Assembly: GCF_050483325.1 (NCBI RefSeq)
Contig: NZ_JBCMYF010000008.1
Location: forward strand, 186,001-250,000
DNA: 64,000 nucleotides
Direction: 5' to 3'
From: Bacillus_P idriensis_A
Lineage (GTDB): Bacteria > Bacillota > Bacilli > Bacillales > Bacillaceae
Shown here: piece by piece, positions 42,214 to 50,529 of the stretch
Layout of the letters: each line of letters begins with the position of its first letter
How positions within the stretch are numbered: position 1 is the first letter of the stretch
Position numbers and translations under genes: made by a program
The notes under the pieces: generated by a model
The model's input: only the letters and a program-made list of their open reading frames with translations
What the model was told of the DNA's origin: nothing
The model's database searches: none

Positions 42214-43095
42214 TTGATTACGCCGAGAATAACCGTTGTAGGAAGTATAAACATGGATTTAGTCACAACAGCTTCTTCTTTCCCTGTCCAGGGAGAAACA
42301 ATAAAAGGCTCAACATTTAAAACATTTCCAGGCGGGAAAGGAGCAAATCAGGCTGTAGCTGCCTCCCGGCTTGGTGCGAATGTCACTTTAATAGGCTGCG
42401 TCGGGTCTGATGATTTCGGAAAAGAGTTAAAAGACCGTTTGTATAAAGAAAATATTCAAGTGGATCATCTGAATGTAATAAAAGGAAGTTCAACCGGAAT
42501 TGCTTCCATTACAGTAAGCAATCAAGATAACAGCATCATAATTGTTCCAGGAGCAAATGATCTTCTTTCCCCAGAATTGATAAGTGAGAATGAAGAGGTA
42601 ATAGCTGAAAGTGATCTGTTATTACTTCAATTAGAAATACCGCTCTCCTCAGTGATTAAAGCTGCGGAATTAGCAAAAAAACATAGTGTGAAAATCTTAT
42701 TAAATCCAGCTCCAATCGAGAAGCTTCCTAACTCACTGCTCGAGATGGTTGATTATTTAACACCAAACGAACATGAAATGACATATTTTAAAAACAATAA
42801 ACCAATTCAGGAAAAAATGATCGTAACTCACGGTTCTAAAGGAGTTATATTTACTGAAAATGGTAAAGAAAAATGTATTGAGGCACACCGGGTGAAAGTT
42901 GTTGATACTACAGGCGCCGGGGATACCTTTAATGGAGCGTTAGCAGTATCTTTGAGTAAAGGAGATTCACTAGAACAAGCATGCCGTTTTGGAAATGCTG
43001 CAGCTGCTCTAAGTGTGACGAAATTTGGGGCTCAAGGCGGCATGCCATTTATAGAAGAAGTAAAAAAGATCTTATTGAATAAAAGACTTGGTTAA
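42214..43095 (+). CDS. rbsK: ribokinase-family sugar kinase
   Basis: 293 residues, PfkB family, closest in pattern to RbsK. The substrate-side motif SINMDLVTTASSFPVQGET and GGKGANQAVAASRLGA (about 40-55) are RbsK-like. The ATP/anion-hole motif is DTTGAGDTFNGAL with the catalytic Asp at about 237. It would phosphorylate D-ribose or a similar pentose at O5, giving the substrate of the RpiB-type isomerase. TTG 42214 is four bases after GGAGGTGG. There is no RbsD or RbsABC here; uptake appears to be by the TRAP carrier. Confidence 0.85.
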   Translation: MITPRITVVGSINMDLVTTASSFPVQGETIKGSTFKTFPGGKGANQAVAASRLGANVTLIGCVGSDDFGKELKDRLYKENIQVDHLNVIKGSSTGIASITVSNQDNSIIIVPGANDLLSPELISENEEVIAESDLLLLQLEIPLSSVIKAAELAKKHSVKILLNPAPIEKLPNSLLEMVDYLTPNEHEMTYFKNNKPIQEKMIVTHGSKGVIFTENGKEKCIEAHRVKVVDTTGAGDTFNGALAVSLSKGDSLEQACRFGNAAAALSVTKFGAQGGMPFIEEVKKILLNKRLG

Positions 43096-43096
43096 G

Positions 43097-43123
43097 AACA
43101 TTGCTGAAAGCAGTGTTTTTTTT
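43097..43123 (+). terminator. operon 2 terminator
   Basis: AACATTGCT-gaa-AGCAGTGTT (one G-T pair), followed by TTTTTT. Confidence 0.85.
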
Positions 43124-43155
43124 ATTTATCGGAATGGGTTACAAATTGAAAATTA

Positions 43156-43177
43156 AATTAAACTATGTTCTAAATAA
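43156..43177 (+). repeat. right copy of 22-base direct repeat
   Basis: Identical to 29257-29278. It lies just after the terminator of operon 2, so the two copies bracket both TRAP operons. Here the palindromic extension of the left copy is absent. Confidence 0.8.
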
Positions 43178-43643
43178 ACAACATATAAACATTGTTCTCA
43201 GACAATAAGAGATAAAACAAATATTAGAGAAGCTGCTGTATACAAAATAAAAAAGACCAGACTCATGAAATGTATTAAATTCAGATTTATTATGTAAACT
43301 AACTAAACTAAACAAGAGAGGACATATAAAAATTATAAAGATCAAACTTACAACTAAATGTGTGTTTGGCAACTGCCGCAAACTAATGGAGCGAACCAGA
43401 GTATTTGAAATACAACTATCATTCAATAAAAAATCAAGTTAAAGCTGAATGTAGTTAATAAATGAATTTAGCAATTTAATAATTTTAATGAAGCTAAAGT
43501 AGAAATGCTTAAATTTTTCATTTCGTCTCACTATCTTAAGTTTACTTAGCTTGTGAGACGGATTATATATCTTACAGATTAACTACCTATAATATATATT
43601 ATGGTGGGGGCGTTGTTATAAATTAAACCGGTTACTAACCAGC
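43178..43643. other. AT-rich non-coding stretch with one strong inverted repeat
   Basis: No convincing gene is visible here. The only marked structure is the perfect eight-base inverted repeat CGTCTCAC (43524-43531) / GTGAGACG (43553-43560) with a 21-base spacer that includes CTTAAG. A minus-strand ORF at 43163-43426 lacks a ribosome site and has low-complexity hydrophobic sequence. The stretch may be a scar of insertion or decay. Confidence 0.5.
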
Positions 43644-44015
43644 CTACTCTATTCTGTGTTTATGTCCATTCTTTTTGAGATTATCAAAATTTATAAAGTT
43701 TACGCTGTATTCTAATACGTCATTAACATATAATTCATGAGTCTTAGCAAATTCTTTAACCATTGTCAGTAATTCCTTATCGTAAGTTGTTTTAAATTGA
43801 ATTCTGTCTTTTGGTCTGAGTTTTTTATTATAAGTAATAACACCTTGATCCAGCACAGTTTGTAATCCGCTTTCCAATAAGTAATTAGGATGTGAATTGT
43901 GTTCGGCAGCATATGTATTTAATTGTTCAATGATAGATTTGCTGACGTTCGTTCTAAATTTCACCCTTGAAGTATCAGTTTGTTGAATTAATTTCCCGTT
44001 TACTAATTTCCACAT
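43644..44015 (-). CDS. tandem ribbon-helix-helix-like protein
   Basis: 123 residues from ATG 44015 behind GGGAGAG. It contains two similar units: residues about 17-56 (RVKFRTNVSKSIIEQLNTY...) and about 70-108 (RIQFKTTYDKELLTMVKEF...). Each has a short beta strand ending in (K/R)T followed by two helices, the plan of ribbon-helix-helix DNA-binding proteins. A fused pair would act as a one-chain RHH dimer. Related small proteins in databases are often labelled rRNA methyltransferase, which the sequence does not support. Probable DNA-binding regulator, target unknown. Confidence 0.6.
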   Translation of the reverse strand: MWKLVNGKLIQQTDTSRVKFRTNVSKSIIEQLNTYAAEHNSHPNYLLESGLQTVLDQGVITYNKKLRPKDRIQFKTTYDKELLTMVKEFAKTHELYVNDVLEYSVNFINFDNLKKNGHKHRIE

Positions 44016-44035
44016 ATTTTTTCTCTCCCGCTCAA

Positions 44036-44317
44036 TTAGTCTAGACGCTGTGTCATTCTTTCTCTTTTTAGAGAATCATATATTACAGTATTGTTATTAT
44101 ATATAATTTCTGCCAGTTTAGGTAGTTCATACTTTCCTTTAACCCAAACACGATATATGACATTTTTAGATTGACTTAATACAGTCGTACTTTCAGAACG
44201 AAGATCCCAATTTTGGAACGTTAACAATAATCCATTAGCAAAATGCTTACTTGCGGTAGTAATGTTTAAAACATATCCTGTTTTTTGTACCCAGCCATCG
44301 CCTTCAATCAATCCCGA
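44036..44317 (-). pseudogene. LAGLIDADG homing endonuclease remnant
   Basis: About 93 codons begin directly after an in-frame stop (44318-44320). The start GLIEGDGWV is a LAGLIDADG helix end (G-x-x-EGDG), and the rest (SKHFANGLLLTFQNWDLRS, YRVWVKGKYELPKLAEIIY) matches the second half of a LAGLIDADG endonuclease. The first LAGLIDADG domain is missing and there is no good ribosome site, so this looks like a decayed fragment. It lies 21 bases upstream of the RHH gene on the same strand and 18 bases after the TolB-like gene. Confidence 0.65.
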
Positions 44318-44337
44318 TTATCAAGGATAGAAATCAG

Positions 44338-45555
44338 TTAGTATATGTCAGTTTTTTTATAAAATGTCAAATCCCCATCCACATTCTCTAGCCAAAGCTT
44401 TTCAGGAGCATGTATTCCTTCTTTAATCCAAACTTCTCCATTGCTGCCTTTTCTGATCCAAGTAATATATGGATGAACGAATTGTGGGTTTGTATCTGCT
44501 TCATGTTTATTAGGGTATGTAAGCTGCTTTTGATTTCCTGATCTTATGTTAACAACATATAGAGAGGTATTCATTTCCGGGACTGGACCCTCTTCCCACT
44601 CTTTATTTTCTTTTGCCCGTGAAACAATGACTTCGTCCTTAGACAGCCATTCAATATCAAGATCCACATAACCTGCTGGTGTATATTCTTTTTGATTAGC
44701 TGCAGCTGGAATATCTGCTATGACCGATTTTTTATTTTGAACGAAAAATCTGCCTTCACCGGAGATGTAGGCTAGTTTATTTTCTGAAGGAGCCCATTGT
44801 ATCCAATCTTCATAAATAAGCATTTGCCCTACAGGTTGAAAATTGGTCCCTGATGCTGACAATACACACAGCGTGTTGCTATCAGCTGACCATGAGGCTG
44901 TAGGTGTTGCAAGAAAGCTCAGCCAGGATTGATCTGAACTCCATTTAAAAAGGTTGGCATCAACTGCAAACAGGTCAGAAGTATTTGTTTTAATCGTATA
45001 AAATGGCTTGATTTTGGTTGTATCAAGCTGAGCATCCACAGGTACTTTGAAAAGATGAACAGGTCCCCATCCTGTTGGCAATAAATTTGCTTGTGATGAT
45101 ACGATGAATGACTTTCCATCTGGAAACCAGCCAAAATCGCTTACTCCAAGAGATACATTTTCGAAGCCTTTCGGGATTCCGTTTTCAGTTTTGGTTACAT
45201 TCAGCACTCCGAAAGAATTGTAAGCCAATTGGTTTGAGGATGGTGACCATTGGAAATTTCTTGTTTCAGCTGTTGGATAGGGCTGATAGTTCTTTTTTTG
45301 TTTCGTATCATAAACAAACAAATACATCTTTTCACCATTTTTGTCCCCGTCTAAATATGCAATAAACCTGCCATCAAACGACCACTTTGGGTCATAAACA
45401 TAACGGCCAGTTGTTAGTTGATATTCTTGGCCGTTATCTATCATCCAAAGCTGATGATCTCGTATAAATGCAGCTTTAAGCGTGACTTCGGCCGAAGTTA
45501 TCGGTAAATAAGTGAGAAAACTTATGATAAAAACAAACAAAACTTTAATCCCCAT
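44338..45555 (-). CDS. exported TolB-like beta-propeller protein
   Basis: 405 residues with a signal peptide (about 1-22, ending ITSAE). Repeated blades contain the WD40-like/TolB pattern: YDPKWSFDGRFIAYL, NFQWSPSSNQLAYN, DFGWFPDGKSFIVSS, WIQWAPSENKLAYISG. It would be secreted or wall-associated. There is no Tol-Pal system in Gram-positives, so the name only describes the fold. Function unknown. Strong GGAGGGA ribosome site before ATG 45555. Confidence 0.75.
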   Translation of the reverse strand: MGIKVLFVFIISFLTYLPITSAEVTLKAAFIRDHQLWMIDNGQEYQLTTGRYVYDPKWSFDGRFIAYLDGDKNGEKMYLFVYDTKQKKNYQPYPTAETRNFQWSPSSNQLAYNSFGVLNVTKTENGIPKGFENVSLGVSDFGWFPDGKSFIVSSQANLLPTGWGPVHLFKVPVDAQLDTTKIKPFYTIKTNTSDLFAVDANLFKWSSDQSWLSFLATPTASWSADSNTLCVLSASGTNFQPVGQMLIYEDWIQWAPSENKLAYISGEGRFFVQNKKSVIADIPAAANQKEYTPAGYVDLDIEWLSKDEVIVSRAKENKEWEEGPVPEMNTSLYVVNIRSGNQKQLTYPNKHEADTNPQFVHPYITWIRKGSNGEVWIKEGIHAPEKLWLENVDGDLTFYKKTDIY

Positions 45556-45639
45556 GGAACATCCCTCCTATATCTAAGATGTCCAGTTTCAATCTATTCA
45601 TGTTGCTGTTTAAATCTAATTTACGTAAAACCAATACAT

Positions 45640-45679
45640 AAAAAAACTCCCAGACTGAAATCGTCTAAGAGTTTTTTTA
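45640..45679 (-). terminator. GNAT gene terminator
   Basis: AAAAAACTC ... GAGTTTTTT with an inner AGAC/GTCT pairing, flanked by T-run on the minus strand. Confidence 0.7.
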
Positions 45680-45691
45680 TGTATGCCACAT

Positions 45692-46366
45692 TTAACACTT
45701 CATCAAATCTAAACAACCAGTGAGTACACTTTTATCAATCTCATTCACTTTTTCATATTTTTCTTTATACACAGCTCTAACAATTTCTTTAACCTCATAC
45801 GCCGATATTTCCGCTTTTTTCAAGGTTTTTAAATAAAGATTTAATGGGACAGGGCTGTCACCTGTATGCAGCGGAGGCTGCAGATAATTCATTTCTTCAA
45901 ACTGGATATAGCCATTTCTTTCAAAAAATCTCTTTCTCTTCATACAGTCCTCCTTTTCTTCTGCTGTATGGGCCATTTCCTCAGTTTCTGTTTCCAGGAT
46001 CAAAGATCTTAGAGATGAATTCCCCGCTGCTATAGCGTCTTCTTTTAATAATTCTTCTATTTTTGTTAGTGTTATTGCGCCTAATCCTTTGCTTCTCACT
46101 GAAGGATTAGTAACTATATAAACGATAAAGCCTGAGTTTACGTCAGCCAAATAATGTCCTGTTGCGAAGGAAACCATATTCTCTCCCTCAAATCCCGCTA
46201 TTAACCGAAACGTGTTAAGCTTTTCATTTTCTGCATAGGCCATCCCTTTTAAAAATGTGGATGCTGGCTCCCTTACTTCGAATGGAAATGTCTTGTTATA
46301 AAGGTTGAAAACCTCATCTAAATGATTCGAATGCTTGTCTGTGATTTCTTTCCATGTAATCTTCAT
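45692..46366 (-). CDS. GNAT-family N-acetyltransferase
   Basis: 224 residues. The acetyl-CoA binding motif is VTNPSVRSKGLGAITLTKIEELL (R/Q-x-x-G-x-G/A type, about 88-108), and the FFERNGYIQFEEMNY end is also typical. The extra C-terminal 60 residues are unassigned. It is expected to acetylate a small molecule or protein; the acceptor cannot be predicted. It follows the YcgL-like gene on the same strand and has its own terminator. Confidence 0.8.
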   Translation of the reverse strand: MKITWKEITDKHSNHLDEVFNLYNKTFPFEVREPASTFLKGMAYAENEKLNTFRLIAGFEGENMVSFATGHYLADVNSGFIVYIVTNPSVRSKGLGAITLTKIEELLKEDAIAAGNSSLRSLILETETEEMAHTAEEKEDCMKRKRFFERNGYIQFEEMNYLQPPLHTGDSPVPLNLYLKTLKKAEISAYEVKEIVRAVYKEKYEKVNEIDKSVLTGCLDLMKC

Positions 46367-46420
46367 TATTTCCTGCCTTCTTTTAAATTACTTGCATTGA
46401 TGTGCTGTGAATGATTCTGC

Positions 46421-47212
46421 CTATTTTGCTTGCAAAACCTCTTTAAGCGTGTCCCTGAAGATCCTGTTTAATTTTGAAGTAGGATCTTCATTCTTTATAT
46501 TCAATTGTTTTGCGTACTCTTTCAGTCTGATGAGTTCAGAATCTAAAAACTCATTAATACCATCAATTTTAGGTTCTCTGTCTAATTCATCACCGCTGAT
46601 CTTCCGTTCAAGCAAAGTCAAAATTTCATCTTTAAGCAAACCACCCTGCAGCATTTCATCAAGGAGTACTTGAAATTCCATCGGAGGAAATTCACCGAGC
46701 TTCTCAATCCATCTGGCTGCAAGTATCGGCCGAAGTACATAAAAGTATTTTTTAATTCGTACTGTATCTCCTTGCAAATACTCGCGGTAGTTATTGCCTG
46801 CCATATTCAAATAGTGATAAATGGCAGAATGAGGAGTAAATACCTCTGTTTGCAGAGCTGCCATTTTATCAATTGTTGAAAAAGCCTGATAATAAACAAT
46901 TGGAGACTTCATCCATTCCATTAAAGGCGGGTTTGATTTTCTGAATAGCTTAAGCGCCTTTGTCAGGTCCCAGCCAGACACATCCAGAAGATCATTTATC
47001 GGACGTTCAATTACATCACGATTGGAGCCGACTCCAACAGGGTCAATGCTTAAGTAATGTTCCGCTTTATGTATATAGATAAATCGAACGTCATAGTCAC
47101 TGTCTTTTGAAGGGAATCCCCATGCTCTGCTGCCGGATTCGCAGGCATAGAGAATTTTCACCCCATGAGTTTCTTCAATTTCTTTCAGCACTTCAAGTAT
47201 TTGCTCTTTCAT
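46421..47212 (-). CDS. YcgL-like nucleotidyltransferase
   Basis: 263 residues from ATG 47212 behind GGGAGA. The Pol-beta-type nucleotidyltransferase core is GSRAWGFPSKDSDYDVRFIYI (GS ... DxD, about 27-47), and the rest is a long helical domain typical of the B. subtilis YcgL family. The upstream in-frame extension to 47398 overlaps the AHSA1 gene and is not family-like. Cellular target unknown; related proteins transfer nucleotides to other proteins or act in toxin-antitoxin-like systems. No obvious HEPN partner is adjacent. Confidence 0.82.
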   Translation of the reverse strand: MKEQILEVLKEIEETHGVKILYACESGSRAWGFPSKDSDYDVRFIYIHKAEHYLSIDPVGVGSNRDVIERPINDLLDVSGWDLTKALKLFRKSNPPLMEWMKSPIVYYQAFSTIDKMAALQTEVFTPHSAIYHYLNMAGNNYREYLQGDTVRIKKYFYVLRPILAARWIEKLGEFPPMEFQVLLDEMLQGGLLKDEILTLLERKISGDELDREPKIDGINEFLDSELIRLKEYAKQLNIKNEDPTSKLNRIFRDTLKEVLQAK

Positions 47213-47321
47213 GTTGTAATCTCCCAAATGATTTTTCTTATAAGTATACATGACCATTTTCATCCTCTGAAGGATTTTTAGAAAAAAAAGAAACTGCCGC
47301 AGCAGCCTCTTCAAAACTTTC

Positions 47322-47846
47322 TTATTTCCATTCTGCGAGCACTTCATCCAAACAGTCAAACTGGGAAGCCATACCCTCTTCGACTCCCATTTCAACAACT
47401 TTCTTCAATTCATCTTCTGACGGGAATCGGGAACGGACTGTGAGTTTTGTATTTTCACCCGAATCTTCAAACAGCATGGTAGTGATCATTTCAGGCATTT
47501 GATCTGATATGCTGCCGTCTGAATCTGAGAATGCATCGGCATAGACTATTTTTTCTGGTACGGCAATTTCTTTATAAATCGCTTTGCCCCACGATTCCAT
47601 CCCATAAAAGTCACCCTGGTTTTTATCCTCGCAGCGCATGCAATAGTGCCAAACACCGTCTTGTTTAAATTCAAACGTTTTATTTTCTGTTTTCCATCCT
47701 TGCGGCCCCCACCAGCTTTCCAGGTGCTTCGAGTCAGAGAATGCTTTAAATACAAGTTCTCTCGCAGCATGAAAGGTTCTCTCCATAATCAATTCTTTGC
47801 CTTCAATACGTGAAGTCATGTTGACGATCCCTTTGTTTAATGACAT
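47322..47846 (-). CDS. AHSA1/SRPBCC-family protein
   Basis: 174 residues of the AHSA1 (START-like) fold: ERTFHAARELVFKAFSDSKHLESWWGP at the start, GVWHYCMRCEDKNQGDFYG in the middle and GMASQFDCLDEVLAEWK at the end. The hydrophobic-cavity fold binds a lipid-like ligand in some relatives; no function is assigned for this subgroup. A modest GC hairpin followed by T residues lies after the gene. It is separated from the YcgL-like gene by 109 bases. Confidence 0.85.
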   Translation of the reverse strand: MSLNKGIVNMTSRIEGKELIMERTFHAARELVFKAFSDSKHLESWWGPQGWKTENKTFEFKQDGVWHYCMRCEDKNQGDFYGMESWGKAIYKEIAVPEKIVYADAFSDSDGSISDQMPEMITTMLFEDSGENTKLTVRSRFPSEDELKKVVEMGVEEGMASQFDCLDEVLAEWK

Positions 47847-47925
47847 ATCAGGTTCCTCCCAAAAATTGATTTACCCTATGTCATTCTTCCTGCAGGGCGT
47901 TAATTCCTGCATGAAATATTATTAC

Positions 47926-47958
47926 ATAAAAAAGTGCTCCCATCTGATGGAAGCACTT
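47926..47958 (-). terminator. MFS gene terminator
   Basis: AAGTGCTTCCATC / GATGGGAGCACTT stem (one mismatch) followed by TTTTTT on the minus strand. Confidence 0.8.
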
Positions 47959-47971
47959 CTTTACTGAATGA

Positions 47972-49261
47972 CTATCTTTCTTCGCCAACTTGCACAGCTT
48001 GATTAGAAACCATTGTATCGTCATTTATTTTAAATAGCGGAAGAATCAGCAGTGTTCCAAGTAAGAAAAGTACGCCTGAAACTGTGTAAACCCCTGATAG
48101 TGTCAGCGGTGTCTTCAGAATCCCTGATAGGGACATGCCGGCAACCATCATCCCCATAAACAGAGGATTAAGAACACCGTTGACACGGCCAACAAATGAT
48201 TCATCTGTATTTTTAAGAATCAGTGTATTGATTCCAATGTGGATGCATGGGAAAAACATGCCGTTTAACAGCTGTAAACCAATAGTAAGCGGAAAGCTCG
48301 TTGACCATCCGATGCTGATGGTAAAAATCATGCTTGAGAAGATTCCGATTGCAAGAAGCTTTTGAGGCGAGATTTTTTTAGAAAAGGCAATGACAATACC
48401 GCCTCCGGCAAGCATTCCGATACCGTTCGCCATGATCAGCCACTGCAGAAAATCTTTGGACAAACCAAGATTTTCAATTGTAATAAAAATCATCAGCGGA
48501 GAGATTAATCCGACTGCCAGACCGCAGGCTGCAAAAACGCCGCCCATTGTAGTCAGAACTTTTTTCCCGATGACATATCGGAAGCCGTCTGCTAGTTCCT
48601 TCTTGAAACTTGATTCTTCTTCTGTTTGAACTTTTTCAAGATCACGCGGCAAGAAGGTCAAAACGGCAGCAGATAAAAGGAACATAACTCCCATCACAAT
48701 GATTGAGGTATAGATGCCGTAGGATTGGTAAACAAGAGTTCCGATTACTGGACCGATTACCATAAAGACAGCCATTAAGGATTGAAAAATAGCCATGGCA
48801 GATTGCAGCTGCTCTTCTGGAACGTGCTGTTTTAACAGTCTCATAGCTGATGGCATCGAGAATTGCGAAAGAATCGCTGAAACCAATGTTGCAAAGAAAA
48901 TGGCATGCCATGAACCGTAAATCAAAGTCAGCAGAACAACAAAGATTGAAACGGCCGAGAGTATGTCACACCATACCATGGTAAGTTTAGGCTTCCACCT
49001 GTCGGCAAATGTCCCTCCAATAATAGAAAAAATAAATATCGGGGCGAACTCAGCAATGGAGATAAGAGATACATATACAGGATCATTGCCGGTAAGGTCA
49101 GTAACGTATAATAAGATAGCAAAATTTCTGATCCAGATGCCAAGCTGAAGTAAAAAGTTTGAGCCCATGATCGCAAGTACGATCCTGTTTTTAAATAAGT
49201 TTCCTGAAGGCTTCCCGTGTGCGGGCAAAGCTTCAGCTATGTTTTTTTCCATTTTCATCAT
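47972..49261 (-). CDS. MFS transporter, EntS/macrolide-efflux type
   Basis: 429 residues, twelve predicted helices, MFS_3-like. The loop GGTFADRWKPKLTMVWCDI (about 82-100) is motif A of this class. Similar proteins export siderophores or macrolides, but the substrate is not readable here. There are three near starts (49261, 49258, 49252); the GGAAAGG ribosome site fits the second or third best. A TTGCAT-taatg-ATGCAA dyad lies just upstream. Confidence 0.82.
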   Translation of the reverse strand: MMKMEKNIAEALPAHGKPSGNLFKNRIVLAIMGSNFLLQLGIWIRNFAILLYVTDLTGNDPVYVSLISIAEFAPIFIFSIIGGTFADRWKPKLTMVWCDILSAVSIFVVLLTLIYGSWHAIFFATLVSAILSQFSMPSAMRLLKQHVPEEQLQSAMAIFQSLMAVFMVIGPVIGTLVYQSYGIYTSIIVMGVMFLLSAAVLTFLPRDLEKVQTEEESSFKKELADGFRYVIGKKVLTTMGGVFAACGLAVGLISPLMIFITIENLGLSKDFLQWLIMANGIGMLAGGGIVIAFSKKISPQKLLAIGIFSSMIFTISIGWSTSFPLTIGLQLLNGMFFPCIHIGINTLILKNTDESFVGRVNGVLNPLFMGMMVAGMSLSGILKTPLTLSGVYTVSGVLFLLGTLLILPLFKINDDTMVSNQAVQVGEER

Positions 49262-49552
49262 GCCTTTCCTGCTTGAAAAATTCTTGCATTAATGATGCAA
49301 ATAAATCTTTTTACCCCCATGTTCCCCTTTCATCTATCATTTCAGACCAAGAAACAACACGCACTTTCTAAATATAATGCCATTTCTCAAAATCATTCGT
49401 CATTTATATTCTGTTCCTTCCCTATAAACCCCTTCTGCTTTGCATAAAAAAGAGATCTTAAGAAGGTACAAAGAAAATTATATACGATTATTGGAAATTA
49501 GAGCTACTCTTTTTTCTTAAACAAAAAAAGGGCTGCTGCCCTTCTTTATCTT
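49262..49552. other. intergenic region upstream of the MFS gene
   Basis: Holds the dyad TTGCAT-taatg-ATGCAA (49284-49300), a candidate repressor site for the MFS gene, and the terminator of the cobalamin operon (49522-49543). Between them I see nothing that looks coding. Confidence 0.4.
49522..49543 (-). terminator. cobalamin operon terminator
   Basis: AAGGGC-agca-GCCCTT on the minus strand followed by TTTTTT, ten bases after the last gene. Confidence 0.88.
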
Positions 49553-49960
49553 TTATTTCATTTTTTTAGCCAACCCATGCCAGATGTAGTAAACGTCCTT
49601 GCATAGTGCTGCAGCATCCTGCTGAATCCAGCCTAAAAGATCTCTTGTCGTCCGTTCCTTTTCTGAAATGGGGACAATGCCTTTTCCCGTCTCAAGCATG
49701 ATCATAATAACTTCCCTCTCAAGCTCGGCCAACTCATTCAAATAAATTCGGCAGTTTTCTCTAAGGTTAGAAGCATCATTGTTGTCTTCCATGATCCATT
49801 GTTCGAATCCTTCCAAAACAAGCGGTGCTTTTGAAGAATTATTTTCTTTCCACTGAAGCATTTTATGGCCTTCATATGCTGAAACCCATGTGGCATTGTG
49901 CCATTTCCTCTTCACAAAGGCTCTTTTCCCGCTGAAGGCTCCTCCGATAATGAGATGCAT
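49553..49960 (-). CDS. CobU-like P-loop protein, last gene of the cobalamin operon
   Basis: 135 residues from ATG 49960 (AAGGGGG ribosome site). The N-terminal P-loop is IIGGAFSGKRAF, and the C-terminal half has the CobU-type segment GIVPISEKERTTRDLLGWIQQ. Compared with the true CobU at 51.2 kb (191 residues) it is shorter and the P-loop ends GKR rather than GKSS. It may be a degenerate second adenosylcobinamide kinase or an accessory protein. It overlaps cobC by 49 bases, so it is coupled to the operon. Confidence 0.65.
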   Translation of the reverse strand: MHLIIGGAFSGKRAFVKRKWHNATWVSAYEGHKMLQWKENNSSKAPLVLEGFEQWIMEDNNDASNLRENCRIYLNELAELEREVIMIMLETGKGIVPISEKERTTRDLLGWIQQDAAALCKDVYYIWHGLAKKMK

Positions 49961-50529
49961 TTCCATGTCCCCCTTTCTGATTTCAGCTCAAGTACAATGC
50001 CCTTTCCAAAAGATACAGAAGTGTCCCAGAATGAAGCTTCCGGAACAAGTTCAGATACGATTTTTCTAATCACCCCGCCATGAGTTATAATGGCTGCACG
50101 GCTGAATTTGGATTTCTGAATCTCCGATAAGAAAGATGAAACCCGATCATGAAATGCAATGCCGCTTTCTCCGTCCGGCGTGCTTGTAATCTCCCAGTTA
50201 TCAAGCCAGCTGGAATAATGAGAATCATGTTTTAAGTCCTCATATGTTTTGCCTTCCCAGGTTCCGAAACTGATTTCCCGCAAGCGCGAGTCTTGAACAG
50301 TGGCTTCTTCAGGAAACAAAAAAGCTGCCGTCTGCTGACATCGGAGTAAATCGCTCGAGAAGACAATATCAGGAAGATGGTTATCAAGGTATTTTTTTAG
50401 AGATTCATATTCTATTAATGAATCTTCCATTACAGGCAGGTCCGTATGGCCTAAATATCGTTTATCTTTATTCCATTCCGTCATCCCATGCCGAATAAGA
50501 ATAAGCTGTAAAGTACGGCGAGATTCCAA
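49912..50529 (-). CDS. cobC: alpha-ribazole phosphatase (CobC), histidine phosphatase family
   Basis: 205 residues. The RHG motif LIRHGMTEWN (about 11-20), the SSDLLRCQQTA segment, GTWEGKTYEDL and the second catalytic His in ITHGG are those of the histidine phosphatase superfamily. In the cobalamin operon it should dephosphorylate alpha-ribazole-5'-phosphate or adenosylcobalamin-5'-phosphate in lower-ligand assembly. It overlaps cobS upstream by 49 bases. Confidence 0.88.
   Translation of the reverse strand: MESRRTLQLILIRHGMTEWNKDKRYLGHTDLPVMEDSLIEYESLKKYLDNHLPDIVFSSDLLRCQQTAAFLFPEEATVQDSRLREISFGTWEGKTYEDLKHDSHYSSWLDNWEITSTPDGESGIAFHDRVSSFLSEIQKSKFSRAAIITHGGVIRKIVSELVPEASFWDTSVSFGKGIVLELKSERGTWKCISLSEEPSAGKEPL

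Noticed and set aside
43163..43426. Minus-strand ORF of 87 codons in the AT-rich gap
   Set aside because: No ribosome site, low-complexity hydrophobic composition, and it overlaps the direct repeat.
47213..47398. 62-codon N-terminal extension of the YcgL-like protein
   Set aside because: It overlaps the AHSA1 gene in another frame; ATG 47212 has a good ribosome site and the family start.
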